This document shows, piece after piece, positions 45,640 through 56,306 of a DNA stretch of 64,000 bases; within the stretch, counting starts at the first letter, position 1, and each line of letters begins with the position of its first letter. The stretch comes from Diabrotica undecimpunctata (lineage: Eukaryota; Arthropoda; Insecta; Coleoptera; Chrysomelidae). The notes beneath the pieces are model-generated. The model was not told where the DNA came from. It did no database searches and worked only from the letters and a program-made list of their open reading frames with translations. The stretch lies in assembly GCF_040954645.1 (NCBI RefSeq), contig NC_092807.1:930001-994000 (forward strand), given 5' to 3'. A program made the position numbers and the translations under genes.

Positions 45640-46440
45640 ATACGACTAGCCATTGCTTTAAAATACACTTTAACTTACAGTTTAAAGTATACCATAACCT
45701 CAATCACATTGTCAGAAATTCACCAGAACATAGTTGATTTAGAGGCACAAATTTTTCTTAGCTGTGCCACCGGCTGTGTCAACACTTCACTAAAAAAAGT
45801 GTTATACCAACGTAAAAAACCGTTATATCGTACAAACAATTGGTAAATTGACAGAAAACAACATAAAGAGTTCAATTCTGTGTTCTCCCGAGGAAGGGCC
45901 GATAGGTATATATATTCTTACAAAGTTACAAAGTTTTGTAAATAATTTTGAAACGGAGTATAGGAGAATATTTTAGGGTTTTTATATTTAAACTTTTTTC
46001 ATCACCTTGTTCCCCGATCTCAAACTAATCATTTCTTTCATCGCTATAATTTCATTCAAAAACATTTCTCACAGTAATCAACGATGCCCAAGCGACTACT
46101 CGTCAAAATGAAAATGAAAACAAACAAGTGAAACACGACAATAATCAGGAATCGATTGCTTGATATCCTTATAGAATTGTTGTTTATCAACAGCAAATCT
46201 GCTGTTAGGGTGGAAGACCGTATTCATGTCGAACAGTTAATATAATAGAGATGTGCCAGAAGATACTCCCCAGAGACGGACCGGCTTAATTGATCCCTGA
46301 TGATTGGGGCGGGTGCGAAAAGTCTCAGGAATATACACCAGTCGACGAGAGATTGGACATTGGCGTACCTACGTAAAAAATGTACAGGAAAGAAAACACT
46401 TATCATCTCTTAAACAATTTTTTGAAATTACAATTTAAGT
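45640..46440. other. No gene recognised
   Basis: AT-rich intergenic sequence. The frame at 46224-46406 has no recognisable motif. Confidence 0.45.
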
Positions 46441-46444
46441 GATG

Positions 46445-47478
46445 TAAATGATGGTTGAATTTGAACCAGAGTTTTTACCTTGTTTAAGCTTCACGTTTCT
46501 TCAAGGAAGGGGTACTCCTCTTTGGTGGACGATGTTTCTGAAGCGCACAAGAGGAATTTGGGTGAACTTTGCCAAGCATGCCAACGGAGGTACTTTCAGA
46601 GGTTACCAGCCATACAATGGAACGGCTCTTGGTCAGCGTTTTTGGTGTGCAGTAATTAACTGCAATATTTGATGGAGATTGATTCTAAAATTTCAAAATA
46701 TTCATCAGGGAGTTCATGTCCAGTGTTGTGAAGAAGTATAGCTGGAGGGAACGGAACTTTTCTTTAAGGAAACCTGGTGAGTATTTGCCCTTGTTCTAAG
46801 TGCATACCTCCTGCTGAGGGATAGGATTCTGTCCTTGATTGGTGTTATGTTAGCCAATGTGTGTATATGCGCTGATGGTTAGTGATTGCTCACCCTCATG
46901 CAGGATCTAAGGATTTTTCTTTCGGTAGCTATGATGGTGTTGATTTTATATGGTTTGAGAGAGGCGTAGATCCATGCCCTGTATTCGATGATGGGTCTAA
47001 TAAATGTCTTATAGGTGTGCAATAGTGTTTTAGATGCCGTCCTGTGTAATTTGCCGGATAGAACTGCCAAGAGTTTAAACCTCTTTCTCACCCTATCAAG
47101 GGTATTTTATATGTCGGTTTTCCAGTTGAGAGTCCTAGTAAAATGAACTCCCAAGTAGGAAACCGAGTTTCTGAGAATACGGTTAACCTAACAAAGCTAT
47201 TCGGCCACGGACATTGCGGCAATTTGAGAATTTGAAAAGAATTAATTGCGTTTTGGAGGGATTTATAGTCACTCTTCATTTATTGCACCACCTAATGACT
47301 CTGTCTAGGATATTTTGGCCCCTTTCGAATACGGACAATTGTCCACGCTCTCTATGTGGTCCTGATATGAGGAGAGCAGTCTCATCAGCGTACAGGAGAA
47401 GGGTCTCCGATCTATGCGGTGGGCGGGGGATGTCACTGTTGTAGACTGTGTATAATATTGGAGCAAGAATTGATATTT
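46445..47478 (-). pseudogene. Jockey-like LINE RT, 3' half
   Basis: From 47478 down, the minus strand reads QYYTQ, IPRPPHRSETLLLYADETAL (the YADD box as YADE), LISGPHRERE, RIRKGPKYPRQSH and LGSSFY, then frames containing DRVRKRFKLLAVLSGKLH, ASKTLLHTYKTFIRPIIEYR and ATERKILRSCMRVSNH. These are the palm end, thumb and post-RT region of Jockey-type elements. Frame changes and stops show decay. The upstream part is removed at the Tc1-like insertion at 47479. Confidence 0.75.
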
Positions 47479-48544
47479 GGTTCCTACAAAAACTAATACG
47501 CCCCTTACAACAGCGTATTTTGTAGAAAATTGAGCAGTGTATTTTGAATTATTTACATACTGTCACTGTCACTGCCAAAAATTAAAATTTGTTAGTTAAC
47601 TTATTCTATTCAAGCTCAAAAAATGGATCCACATTCTAGCAAAGAACTAAAAGAAAGAATCTGAATATTCTAGAAAACATCATGTTTCCTAGTGTAGAAC
47701 AGTTGTATTCAGAAAATAATTTTATCCTCCACCAAGATAATTGTCCTGTTCACAATGCAAATATAATAAACCAGTGGCTCCAGAATAACAACATCGAAAC
47801 CTTACCATGGCCCAGCTACAGTCCAGATTTAAATCCAATCGAGAATGTGTGGGAGGTTATTATAAATGGTTGTGTTGGCGTAATTTTATAGCTCGAAATG
47901 CTAAACAGCTGTGGCATAGTATACAACAGGTTTGGGAAGAGCTCTCTTAAGAAGACAATTTTATAGTTCCTTTCATGCAGATGGACCGAAGAATATAAGC
48001 TGTTATCAATGCTGATGGATATATTAAAACATATTCATTTTATTTTTACATACCTAAATTTAGAATAGTTTTGATCTTCCAGACATTCGCTTTCTTTCGA
48101 GAGTTTCTTGTTACCTCCATTTTTTATTAATAAAAAAAAATGTGGTTCTGCTTATTTTAAAACGTTTTGCTGCCTCTGATAGTGCCCATTTATCCTTTAA
48201 TTTGGTTACAATTCATGCTTTAATATATTGTTGAGTTAAGTCGTTTGTTTTATTCCTTAATAATAATAAAAAATAATAACAACAGCCCTATTTTATGTAA
48301 AAACTATCATTTATATACTCTTTATTTTTATTTATTTATTTATTATCAAAATAATATCAAAATTTAGACCTCAATAACTTTATTACAATTTATGAATTAA
48401 CATATGTAATCAATTGTTTGTTGTTTGTTTGTTTATTTTATTATTTGTCTGTCATAATAAATATAATATAATGTCAGACCATTCAAATACACTGCTCAAG
48501 ATGATCAAATCTTACTAAGAGTCGTGTCAGTTTTTTTAGGAACC
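47479..48544 (+). mobile_element. Tc1-like element, internally deleted
   Basis: Termini GGTTCCTACAAAAACTAATA (47479) and the complement of GTGTCAGTTTTTTTAGGAACC (ending 48544) form imperfect inverted repeats of about 30 bp. Inside lies only the C-terminal end of a Tc1 transposase. The element is about 1.07 kb, against roughly 1.6 kb usual for Tc1, so it is a deletion derivative. I could not settle the TA target duplication. Confidence 0.7.
47675..47960 (+). pseudogene. Tc1 transposase C-terminal fragment (DD34E)
   Basis: The frame gives NIMFPSVEQLYSENNFILHQ, then DNCPVHNANIINQWL and WPSYSPDLNPIENVWE. The second Asp (HQDN) and the Glu of NPIEN are 34 residues apart, the Tc1 signature. The first catalytic Asp and the DNA-binding domain are gone. 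MDPHSSKELKERI at 47623 may be the retained N terminus. Confidence 0.8.
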
Positions 48545-49235
48545 AGCTGTACAAAAAAAAGTTATTTTATCACGATATTATTGTATTTTGTTCCTAAATA
48601 AGTCATATTCATGTCAAAATCTGTGTATATTTCTCCCCATTTAAGAAACAAGAAGAACTTTGTTAATTTCAAGACCGAACCTTCCTTCCTTGTACCGCCT
48701 ATGCCCATCTCATACCTTCCAGTCCACACGAGTATCCTGTTTCAGTTGGTCGACGTTCTCGAGTAGTGAGGCGGCGTGGACCGTTCTGGGTGGGAACAGT
48801 CAACGTGATCAGAAGATTAATGCATTTGGTATCGTTTGAATATGTCGCACACTATGAAAACAATTATTAACAATGTATAAGTAGACAGTAGGTATTGTTA
48901 GATAATCGAGATTTTAATAGAGTGACCGATGGGCAACAGAAACGTTTTGATGGTAGGAATTAGATAAAGGGGTTAAATCGTTTAAAAACGGCAATTTTTG
49001 TATGCAATGAAAATTATTATTATTATCTAATTATTATTCTGGGAAATTTTACATATTATTAACACCAAAACAGCAATAAATAAGTAGAATAATAACTTGA
49101 GTAACATTTACACCTACATGTGTAACAATGTAAAATTAAACCTGTTCATAAAACCTAATGTTACCTTAATGAGTTAAAACATTTTGATATATAATTTTTT
49201 TTATAATATTCTAGGAATTTATTTCAATAAATTAA
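48545..49235. other. No gene recognised
   Basis: AT-rich intergenic sequence between the Tc1-like and pogo-like remnants. Nothing else is seen. Confidence 0.45.
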
Positions 49236-49239
49236 ATTG

Positions 49240-50170
49240 TTTCCTTAACTGACATCTCTGCCAAAGGTTCTGATGTATCGTACTCATTTTCATCGTTACT
49301 TTTTTCATTCATATCTGTCGCAGATAAAATTTTGCCATCGGTTAATGCCTAATGGACCTGAGACAGCAACATCTTCATCCACCTGAACAAAGTCGGAAAA
49401 ACTCACACCACTGATGTCAACTAATGGTTCTATTGCTGGTTCTTCACCATCCATAAGTATTGGAAGATTTTCCTGATCTTCTTTTAAAAAACCGGATTTT
49501 TTGAAGCAGAGAGATTCTAAAACGAGCTTTAAACAATTTCTTTGCGATAGAACGTATTAAAATTATGGATGATCTCTTGGTCCAATGGTTGCAATTTGGA
49601 AGTTGTATTTGGCGGAAAGAACTAGAGTTCCATGTTGGACAATGTAAGAGGACTGTTGTGGACAGTGCAATTGTCTAAAAATAGTAAAATTTTCCGCTTT
49701 TGCCGTTCCATGTCCCCATTAACTGTTAAAAGCCAATTGTTGAAAAGTTCTGTCAAACGATTTCACACCTTTGAAACATTGCGGTTTCATTGCTTTTCCT
49801 ATCACTAAGTGTTTAAGTTTTTCCGATTTGTCCATATTTATTGCAAGTAAAACTGTCAACCTAACTTTTCTATGTTTTTCCCATGACATTTTTCATCTTT
49901 AAAAGTAAGCGTCTTGTCCGGTAAACATTTGAGAAATAGGCCAGTTTCATCAGTATTAAAAATGTCTCGGGCATCATAGTTTTCCATCAAGGTCTTCAAT
50001 TTACCGAGCCAATCTAAGCAAACTGCATTATCAACACTTCCACTTCCTTCACAAACTTTTTTAAACACAACTCCATTTCTTTTTTTGAAATTTGTAAGCC
50101 ACCCTTCACTTGTCGCAAAGTTTTTGATGCTTAGAGTAGACGCGAACTCTTTTGCTTTTTCCTTCTCTCT
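49240..50170 (-). pseudogene. pogo/Tigger (CENP-B type) transposase remnant
   Basis: The minus strand reads AKEFASTLSIKNFATSEGWL, TNFKKRNGVVFKKV, SGSVDNAVCLDWLGKLKTLM, DIFNTDETGLFLKCLPDKTL (first catalytic Asp), then after a stop and shifts ILLFLDNCTVHNSPLTLS (second Asp) and FFPPNTTSKLQPLDQ (third Asp region). An acidic tail with NDENEYDTSEPLAEM follows. The CENP-B DNA-binding N terminus and DDE core are typical of Tigger elements. Several stops and shifts make it dead. Its right end abuts the Jockey-like remnant at 50172. Confidence 0.8.
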
Positions 50171-50171
50171 A

Positions 50172-52090
50172 CACTGTCTTAGTCAAATGACCAGACTTTC
50201 TTCCAGACGAGGAAATTCACCTTTAGTAACATTTTTCCATCGATTTTTAAGTTATTGATGTCACTTATAAAGATCAGGAAAAGTAAAGGACTCAATACTG
50301 AAGCTTGTGATACTCCACATACAGTGCTTTTTTGACTAGAGTCAGTATCATTTGCTCTAACTACTTGTTTCCTATTTCTTAAGTAAGATTGGAACCAATT
50401 CAAAGAAAGACCTCAAATTCCGTAGAAATATAGTTTTTTTGTCAAAATGTCATGATTTGCACAATCAAAAGCTTTGGCATAGTCACAAAAAACAGTGGCA
50501 GTGTAAAGATTATTGTTTATTGCTGGATAGACCTCATGTAGTACAGAAAACATAGCATCAGTAAAGGGGCTATGCCGATTTATGCACAAAACAGGTCATT
50601 TTCCCATGTAAATCTCCATAAGAAAATCTAAGGTCCATTCTGGTCATTTTTGGCTCATTTCGTGGTGGAGGCGTGACCGCTCGTCGGATCGCGACGTATG
50701 AGGTGTCAAACGAACGGAAAGCGAACGGGGAACACGTAGAGAGAAAAAACAAAGATGGCGGCATAGTCAAAACGACACTATAACGTATCTCCGGGTCTAT
50801 TGGTCCGATTGCAACGTATGAGGCGTCAAACGAAAGGTGAGAGAATAACGTATACGTCAAGATGAAAACAAGAAACAAAATCAATGTCAAAACGGTACTA
50901 TAACGTATCTCCGGGTCTATTGGTCCGATTGCTACGTATGAAGCGTTAAACGAAAGGTAAGAGAATGATGAATACGTCAAGATGAAAACAAGAAACGGCA
51001 TAGCCCCTTTATTAGCATTGCTAGTACATTTATTAGATAAAAAGCCAAACTGACTATGATAAAATGGTGTTTTCAACGAGAAAGAACATAAGTCGGTCTT
51101 TTATAAGTCTCTCAATAGGTCTTTATAGATATTCGATTTTTCACCACCCTTATGAAGAGGAATAATAATAGCTGCCTTCAGACACTCTGGAAATATACCT
51201 TTTTCAAAGGAATAATTAATTAGTGAGACCAGGACTTCCAACACATTTTTTGGGAGATTTAAGAAAATGTTTATGGAAACTTCATCAGTACTACTGGAAG
51301 ATTTGCTTTTGATACTACTTATTGTTTGGATCAGTTCAGAATTATCAACTTGTCTTATAAAGAATGAATTCAATTTTTTTTTTTAATTGGAGATATAGGA
51401 AATAGGATCTTGTAGTTGCAAAATAGTTGATGTTATATTTTTACTCACACTAACGAAGTATTCATTTAGATTTTCAGGCTTTGGAAGAGAAAATGTTTGA
51501 GATTTGTTAGTTTTATTTTGAAGATCGTTTAATATGGACCAAATTTCTTTTCCAACATTATTAGAGCTTCCCAGACGATTTTGTTAGTAAATTCTTTTAG
51601 CTGTTTTGATAAGTTTTAGATAGATGTACTTGGAGATATATTCAGTGACAAAGACGTTGGTAGTAAATTTCTTGATGTACAGTAGTGAACGCATATTCTT
51701 GGCTGATATGCAGATACCTTTGGTAGTCCAGGGTTTGTGATGTTTTAACTTAATTGTAATTAAAGGAAATGCCTTATTGAAAATACAGACAAGCCTATCT
51801 AAAAAATCAGTGAAATTATAGTCCACGTCCACAGAGGGAAAGTGTCACCCAGAAGTCAAGCACAAATTTTGGAAGTTATGAAAGTTCTGAGCGGAAAAAA
51901 TCCTTGGGTTTTCGAGGATGGTTTGTTAAGAGTGTTTAACTTGTTATATACTGCTTCATGATCAGATAGTCCTTCATTAATAATGATTGTAAAGCGTACT
52001 TTTATAATTTAAAAGTAACATTGCTATTTTGTAAATTAGTTTGTAAAAAAGTTGATCTCAAAACCATTACCTTTCACTAAAGACAAAATC
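50172..52090 (-). pseudogene. Jockey-like LINE remnant, interrupted by a MITE
   Basis: Reading down the minus strand, the endonuclease end (INEGLSDHEAVYN near 51950) is followed by a linker frame (51584-51832: FTDFLDRLVCIFNKAFPLIT, KPWTTKGICISAKNMR) and the RT start (51101-51373: SSTDEVSINIFLNLPKN, ECLKAAIIIPLHKGG). FGFLSNKCTSNA is then cut by the 446-bp insertion and resumes as TDAMFSVLHEVYPAI, FCDYAKAFDCANHDIL, LNWFQSYLRNRKQVVRAN and [19 protein letters not shown]. Stops and frameshifts are frequent. It belongs to the same family as 480-902. An unclear minus-strand frame at 52089-52319 may be more of it. Confidence 0.8.
50564..51009. mobile_element. 446-bp MITE built of 120-bp repeats, TA target
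   Basis: Ends AAGGGGCTATGCCG and CGGCATAGCCCCTT are perfect 14-bp inverted repeats flanked by TA (50562-50563 and 51010-51011). Three copies of a 120-bp unit fill the element, with equivalent points at 50691, 50811 and 50931 (G-C/A/T-variants of GCGACGTATG). Units two and three share CGTATCTCCGGGTCTATTGG; unit one is more diverged. The long minus-strand frame across it (50570-51076) is a by-product of the 120-bp period being a multiple of three. Confidence 0.88.
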
Positions 52091-52329
52091 AAATCTGAAG
52101 ATTTTTAAAGACCTGTGACAATATTATTGAACTGCCATTAGTTTCTATGCTACATAAGTGACAAGGCCGTCCGTGAGAAAGAATCTTGCACCAAGAGTCT
52201 TTTTCGAGTACATCCAAATTCCCAGAAAATTTAATATGTGAAATTGAAGACCGCAAACGACACAAATTATTTATAAAAAGCTCCCAGCGACCAAAAATCA
52301 AAATTAAACTTCTACTCAAAGCTACTCAA

Positions 52330-53355
52330 GTACCCACAATCACGAAATAGACCCCGCTGTCCCTATAATTTGTCCTTAAATGACAACTTTTATCTTGAAT
52401 TTGAGGTATCTACTTATTGTAGTTGCGTGTCACTTCTTTGAATCGACGATATCCTGTACTAATTTGAGTTCACCTGCTTTTTTAGTTTTAAAGTAATTTT
52501 CGAGTAATTTTTCTTCAAGCCACCCGCACTTGTCAGGTAGTCGCACGGCTTAAGTGGCAATCATAAAACTATTTATTTGCTCTTACAATTTTTCTCAAGT
52601 TTATAATATACATTTATCAACAATATAATTTAGTAGTTGTTTAGTATATTTCTAACTCTACATGTACTTTTAAGTGCTTTATCGGACTGGCTATCTTCGT
52701 TTTTTCTATAATTTCAAATAGTTTGTTTCCACTCGACCAGTTATATTATATCGATACCTGATATGAAAAACATTGTAACTCACTTTTGCTTAGTTTAGAG
52801 GAGAGCGATTTAAAAAAATTTCCACATTCTATTTTTTTACTTCGTCAGTTGTAATATTTTTTGTAGTTTTTTTAATCCATATTTTATAACTTTTCCTCAG
52901 CTTTTCACTTTGACGTACCGCATTGTTATTAAAGTTACTGGCCCTGATTTAGGTGGAGTTACAATACCAAGTTTTTAAAGAATTTTAGTTTAAGATCATT
53001 GTAAGTGGTTTATACAATAATATTTCAAAAAAGTATGTTTTTTTATTAGGCGCTTATAAATGGCAACTAATGAGTGTATATGAAAATAAAGAGATTGTTA
53101 TTAGTTTTTTTATTGATTTTACCTTTTTACCCTTTTTTTATTGCCGTATTCCCAGATTCCAGTAAGAGCCTAAGAAGGTATCCATTGAATTCTGACAGGC
53201 AGCGGTGGGGGAAATCTTTTTTGGACATCTACGTCACGGAGCAAGATCTCTGAAGACCCCAGGGTAGTACCGGGTTAACCGTGTTCCGGCTAAAACCCTA
53301 ACCACCGTTCGAAAGAGGTGGTCTTGGCACTCAATGAACAACTAAAATAAAAAAA
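52330..53355. other. No gene recognised; GC-rich block near 53160-53340
   Basis: Mostly AT-rich. A GC-richer block (53160-53340) containing CGGTGGGGGAAATC and CCACCGTTCGAAAGAGG looks like the untranslated start of a retroelement, but no ORF follows. Confidence 0.35.
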
Positions 53356-53357
53356 CT

Positions 53358-53467
53358 AAAAAAACATACAGAAGTTAAAACACTTTACCATTGTATTTAG
53401 GTATATTAAATATATTTAATATACCTAAATACAATGGTGAAGTGTTTTAACTTCTGTATGTTTTTTT
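53358..53467. repeat. 110-bp near-perfect palindrome
   Basis: The arms 53358-53412 and 53413-53467 are reverse complements with a single mismatch (CACTTTACC against GGTGAAGTG) and no spacer. The centre is GTATATTAAATATATTTAAT... at 53401-53424. Confidence 0.93.
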
Positions 53468-53619
53468 TAAACGATGGTATACAGCCAACTACTGGGATTT
53501 TCCCATTAATTTTTAAAAAACTAAAAACTTATAAATAACCATACCTATTAGCGTAAATCAAAAAATATTTCAGACGTTAGACCATAAACTAATAAATAAT
53601 ATTAACCATAAATCTCAGA

Positions 53620-55690
53620 TCCCTGCCTCAATTTACTCCTCTGTCCTCCTGCTCCTTTTTCTTCATCACTCCAGAAATCAGACAGTGTACTTCTCTCCAT
53701 TCTTTCTCTCCTCTCAACATTATGTTTACAACGTTTTTTCATCTATCCCGAAACCCATTCGCCTCTCGAAATCTCCCCTCTCATTTGCCCATTTCTGGCA
53801 GTTAAAAATGTGGGCGGGAGCGTCCGGTATCCCACAAACAGTATAATCTGCCGAGGCAGATTTGCCTATTCTATTTGTGAAGGTGCCAAAACTACCATGT
53901 CCGATCAGAAACTGCGTCAGTAAGTAGTCTAGTTTCCTGAACTTACATTCCCGCCACGGGCCACGGCCTCAGATCGGGAGAAGCTCCTTCGTCAACCTTG
54001 CTTTTCCGCTATCATTCGCCAATTCTCTCTACCACTCTACTATCGTTCTTTCTCTCTCATTCTCATCTATATTTACATCCATTTTTCTCGAATACACCCT
54101 CGGTCGCTCTTTGCACAACAAAACGATCGTTATCACCGCTCCAATGACATATAGAGCCTCATTTGAAACCGTCCTATATGCGCTAGATACCTTGAGGAGC
54201 ATTCACCTTTGCTAAGTCTCCATCAGCTTAGCATATTTCGCAGTATTCAGTAGGCTACACCACACGGGGACAGCGTAGGTTACCACCGACTAGAAAACTC
54301 CATTTAGCACCTTTCTTTTGGTGCTACCTGGGCCTCCAATGTTTGGTATCAGCCGTATCAACGCCTCCAGATTTCGGTTTGGCTTGTCTACCGTCTTTTG
54401 GATGTGTACTCCGAACCTTAGTCCTTCCGATAACCAGACTCCCAGATACTTAATCGATTTAACCGTTGCAAACTCCACACCTTCCACTATAAAGAGAAGA
54501 GAGGATTTTTCCCGGCTCCCTTTGAGAACTAACACCTCAGTTTTCTGAGGCACTAGCTGTAGATCGTTCTCTTACTCGAAGCTGATCCACTTACTAATGC
54601 GAGGCAGGGCTGTGTTAGCCGCATTAGCCATGTCCGCTTTCTGACTCGCCTTTGCAACCATTGCGAGATCATCGGCATAAGCTACAAGAGTGCATCCCCT
54701 TGGCATCTATAGCCTCAACACTCCGTCGTACAGGACATTCCACAGGATGGGACCTATGATGTTACTGAACCCTGCGGAATACCCTGCGACAAACTGATGC
54801 TGGTATCTTTTTCTCTTAAATAAATATCTTCTCTTAAATATCGTAAAATATCTGTCAATTACGTTGACCAGGTACTCACTAACGCCCAATTTTCTCAGCC
54901 TGGACATGATTTTTTCCCATGATGCCGTATTAAAGGCATTCTTGACGTCAAGCAGGATGAGAGCCACCCATCTCTTTGTATCCTGCGTAACTAAAGAAGT
55001 TACTTCTGTGACCGCATCTATGGTGGACCTTTTGGCCCTAAAACCGTATTGGCGGTCGCTCAGCGCATGCCTTCCTACTAGCTTTCTCTCAAGACGGCCT
55101 TTTACAAGCTGCTCGCACAATTAAGCTATCGAATTAAGAAGGCAAATTGGCCGAAATCGCACCTCTTCCTCTTCACATCTACCTTTCGGGATAAGGACAA
55201 CCTCAGCTTCTTTCAACATTGTTGGAAAATGCTGTTGTTCAAGCAGTTTGTTTAGCAATCTCAGGAAAACCTGCGGGTATCTTAGTGCGGCGAGTCTTAC
55301 TGTCTCCGGTACAACTCCATCTATGCCAGGTGCCTTTCGGATCTTCATTTGCCCAACAGCCTCGCCGAGTTTCAACTCAGTAAAAGGTACCGCATCTACG
55401 AAACCAATAATCCTTTCACGCCTATCCTCTATCTGAGGAAAGTGTTCCCGTATTAAACGGAGTTTCTCCTCCTCAGGCAGGGGGTAGGGTGTATTTTTCC
55501 CCTTAAATTCGGTACAGGGAATCTTGAAGCCCTGCCCCCAGATATCCCTTTCGAGATCCTCCTCAGATTACTCCACCTTTCTTTCTTAGATCTCTCTTTC
55601 AAATATCCTGCTTCTACTCTTCTTAACCTCTTACACTCCCTTTTTACTATTGATTTTACCTTAACGTGATTTTTTTACTCAAACAAGTAT
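53620..55690 (-). pseudogene. R1-clade LINE remnant (RT to C terminus)
   Basis: From 55690 down, the minus strand gives PEEEKLRLIREHFPQI, GEAVGQMKIRKAPGIDGVVP, then NSIA, stop, LCEQLVKGRLERKL, SDRQYGFRAKRSTIDAVTEV, VALILLDVKNAFNTASW (first catalytic Asp), VAYADDLAMVAKASQKAD, KTEVLVLKGSREK and IKYLGVWLSEGLRFG. The end region has YLLTQFLIGHGSFGTF and a Cys-His-like end (ADYTVCGIPDAPAHIFNC). LDVKNAFNTA and the C-terminal motif are typical of the R1 clade. The GVPQG box is altered (VAGYSAGFSNIIGPILWN), and stops and shifts show it is dead. The endonuclease region is missing. Confidence 0.82.
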
Positions 55691-55699
55691 CTAAGACTT

Positions 55700-56020
55700 T
55701 ACATCATAGATACTAAGAAGAAGTAAATAAAATAATATCTGTTAGATTTATTTATTACAAAATGAGCATTCGCAAATTATAAAACATATTTGCATAACAA
55801 ATTATAATATTTGCATAACAATAACCTTCGGCAGATCCAATATCAAAGATAGTAAAATACAATTTAAACTTTCTTTTATAATAAAATAATGACACCTCTG
55901 ATTGGGGTGTAGTTAATATTTTTTGCAAATCAAAGCAAGCAGTTACAACTGTTGCTGTTTTCTTAGAAACCTTTTTATCACGATTTTTGGGTGCACGTGC
56001 AATCTCTCTCTTCAATCCTG
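55700..56020. other. No gene recognised
   Basis: AT-rich sequence between the R1-type and RTE-type fragments. Nothing supported. Confidence 0.4.
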
Positions 56021-56025
56021 ACCTA

Positions 56026-56275
56026 CCAGAGGTAGTGTAGTGGTCATCATGATGTGTATTGTCCTTCTCCAAAGATCTCTGCCTCTGGTCATTTCTTTTA
56101 ACTCATGCATTCTTTTGCATATGCTTGTAATTTGATCGATCCATCTTATTGGAGATCTTCCTTCTAATCTTCGGTCTTCTACCATGTTTTCTGTGTCTGC
56201 TCTCATAACATGTCCAACGTATTTTAATTGTTGGAGATGAAGTTTGCTGGATAGCCGTTTGCTGACTAATAGCTC
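56026..56275 (-). pseudogene. RTE-type LINE 3' end
   Basis: The minus strand reads LLVSKRLSSKLHLQQLKYVG, HVMRADTENMVEDRRLEGRS, PIRWIDQI and CKRMHELKEMTRGRDLWRR. It is a 5'-truncated copy of the same family as 32780-33010. Confidence 0.75.
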
Positions 56276-56306
56276 ATTTAAAATTAAAATATTTATTATG
56301 TGGCCG

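Noticed and set aside
46448..46672. 74-codon plus-strand frame
   Set aside because: It is antisense to the Jockey-like RT remnant.
50570..51076. 168-codon minus-strand frame with repeated YVAIGPIDPEIRYS
   Set aside because: It is produced by a 120-bp repeat inside a MITE joined to an RT frame, not by a protein-coding gene.
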